A stretch of 64,000 nt of DNA from Competibacter_A sp002352125 (GTDB lineage: Bacteria; Pseudomonadota; Gammaproteobacteria; Competibacterales; Competibacteraceae), in contig DAOROA010000013.1 of NCBI GenBank assembly GCA_035441325.1, positions 18,743 to 82,742 of the forward strand, written 5' to 3'. The notes beneath the pieces were generated by a model, which was not told the DNA's origin, did not search any database, and saw only the letters and a list, made by a program, of their open reading frames with translations. Both the position numbers and the translations under genes were made by a program. Within the stretch, counting starts at the first letter, position 1, and each line of letters begins with the position of its first letter. Positions 63,427 to 64,000 of the stretch are shown piece by piece.

Positions 63427-63726
63427 ATGACCACCCTCTTCGTCTCCCGCCACCCCGGCGCCCGCGACTGGGCTGCTAAAGAAGGCTTTGCCGTGGATCG
63501 GCAAGTGGCCCATCTCGATCCCGGCACGATCCAGCCCGGCGATGTGGTCATCGGCACCTTGCCGGTGCATCTGGCGGCGCGGGTGTGCCAGCGCGGCGGG
63601 CGCTATCTGCATCTGAGTTTGGAATTGCCGTTGGAATGGCGCGGGCGGGAGTTGTCCGCCGCCGATTTGCGCCAGCTTGGGGCACGGCTGGAAGAATACC
63701 GGGTGACGCTCGTCAACCCGCGCTGA
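63427..63726 (+). CDS. csx16: CRISPR-associated protein Csx16
   Basis: A 99-residue protein of the Csx16 (VVA1548) family: LFVSRHPGARDWAAKEG at the N-terminus, VIGTLPVHLAARVCQRGGRY and LHLSLELPLEWRGRELSAAD. From published predictions the family may be a ring nuclease that degrades cyclic oligoadenylate; the sequence alone does not show activity. It directly follows the csx2 effector, which fits an off-switch role. Confidence 0.87.
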   Translation: MTTLFVSRHPGARDWAAKEGFAVDRQVAHLDPGTIQPGDVVIGTLPVHLAARVCQRGGRYLHLSLELPLEWRGRELSAADLRQLGARLEEYRVTLVNPR

Positions 63727-63738
63727 ATTTACCCTCAC

Positions 63739-63808
63739 CCCCGGCCCCTCTCCCACAGGGCGAGGGGTGTTCATCGCTTTCCCCGGCCCTCTCCCACAGG
63801 GCGAGGGG
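63739..63808. repeat. Two copies of a GC-rich intergenic repeat
   Basis: CCCCGGCCCCTCTCCCACAG plus GGCGAGGGG (63739-63767) and a copy lacking one C (63781-63808) are separated by 13 bases. Each can fold CCCCTC...GAGGGG. Similar CCCTCTCCC..GGGCGAGGG elements are common between genes in proteobacteria. The spacing is too short and the unit too few for a CRISPR array. Confidence 0.8.
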
Positions 63809-63812
63809 AGCA

Positions 63813-63828
63813 GCGGCAAGCTTGCCGC
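63813..63828. repeat. Palindromic repeat GCGGCAAGCTTGCCGC, copy 4
   Basis: A perfect 16-bp palindrome in the csx16-cas2 gap. It shares the 14-bp core of the copies at 49796, 50917 and 52140. Confidence 0.85.
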
Positions 63829-63888
63829 CCCCGTTTCCCCGTCCGAACCGGCGTATAACCTTCGCAAATCCCCGCGAGGGCGCAGCCG

Positions 63889-63945
63889 ATGCCAAACCGC
63901 GATCTTTATCTTGCTGCTTACGACGTGACCGATCCCGACCGGTTG
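63889..63945 (+). pseudogene. cas2: 5' end of cas2, apparently interrupted
   Basis: ATG at 63889 (GAGGG nine bases upstream) opens with PNRDLYLAAYDVTDPDRL, the first beta strand and turn of Cas2 with the conserved metal-binding Asp in YDV. Cas2 and Cas1 integrate new spacers. After codon 19 (TTG, 63943-63945) the translation (VSVRPDHLDVRLSK...) no longer fits Cas2, and the DNA resembles an insertion-sequence end. The rest lies beyond the window, so a deletion or a sequencing artefact cannot be excluded. Confidence 0.65.
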
Positions 63946-64000
63946 GTAAGCGTCCGACCTGACCATCTGGACGTTCGCCTGTCCAAACGATCAAATCGGA
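63946..64000 (+). mobile_element. Possible left end of an IS66-family insertion sequence
   Basis: GTAAGCGTCCGACCTG begins at 63946 directly after the cas2 codon TTG. IS66-family elements characteristically begin with GTAAGCG, and they duplicate 8 bases of target. The transposase genes and the right end are outside the window, so this is inference from the terminus and the break in cas2. Confidence 0.55.

Noticed and set aside
63739..63808. Two near-identical 28-29 bp units beside cas2 could be a CRISPR array
   Set aside because: Only two copies, 13 bases apart, with a self-complementary CCCCTC..GAGGGG core typical of common intergenic repeats; no spacer-length sequence between them.

Overview
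The window looks like a chromosomal segment of a GC-rich gammaproteobacterium with a respiratory lifestyle. The evidence is gene order rather than a marker gene: engB next to a cytochrome c4 and dsbA; lptM-lysA-dapF-DUF484; hemC-hemD-hemX-hemY beside argH; ubiD followed by a flavin reductase; and cysD-cysNC. System II cytochrome c maturation (ResB/CcsB), two diheme c4 cytochromes and TRAP-transporter membrane subunits fit an aerobic or facultative environmental bacterium. I cannot name the genus. No rRNA, tRNA or CRISPR repeat-spacer array was found.

Layout. 1-8.1 kb: a partial multi-receiver regulator, ilvD, a cytochrome c4, a caspase-like protein fused to a formylglycine-generating-enzyme-like domain, and a periplasmic binding protein paired with a hybrid histidine kinase. 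8.3-12.7 kb: an RfaH-like antiterminator preceded by a palindrome and an ops-like motif, then cysD-cysNC and a YdfG-type reductase. 12.8-20.1 kb: fructosamine kinase, an EEP-family nuclease, dsbA, ccsB, resB, cytochrome c4 (with a clear intrinsic terminator) and divergent engB. 20.1-25.2 kb: lptM, lysA, a CoA-binding protein, a GNAT/nitrilase fusion, dapF and DUF484, all leftward. 25.3-36 kb: esterase, CPA1 antiporter, argH, hemCDXY, a ferredoxin-type flavin reductase and ubiD. 36-48.3 kb: a CheB-CheR-PAS fusion, TRAP subunits DctQ and DctM, an orphan YnjD-like ATPase, an orphan mraZ, a large hybrid kinase and a PHB-depolymerase-family esterase. 48.3-49.7 kb: a ~700-base gene-poor stretch and a double-cupin protein.

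49.8-64 kb is a type III-B CRISPR-Cas island, all rightward: cas6, an NE0113-family CARF protein, cmr1, cmr2/cas10, cmr3, cmr4, cmr5, cmr6, a TIGR02710-type CARF-HEPN protein, a VapBC-like toxin-antitoxin pair, a Csx2/DxTHG CARF-HEPN protein, csx16 and the first codons of cas2. From family knowledge, Cmr1-6 with a crRNA cut by Cas6 recognise target RNA; Cas10 makes cyclic oligoadenylates; and the CARF-HEPN proteins are RNases switched on by that messenger. Csx16 and perhaps the NE0113 protein may degrade the messenger. The toxin-antitoxin pair sits inside the effector block, and vapC overlaps the csx2 start codon, so it may be part of the same immune response. The cas2 reading frame departs from the family exactly where a sequence resembling an IS66-family end begins. 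Two runs of N (in cmr2 and cmr3) are assembly gaps. A 14-16 bp palindrome recurs four times in or beside this island, always shortly after a stop codon.
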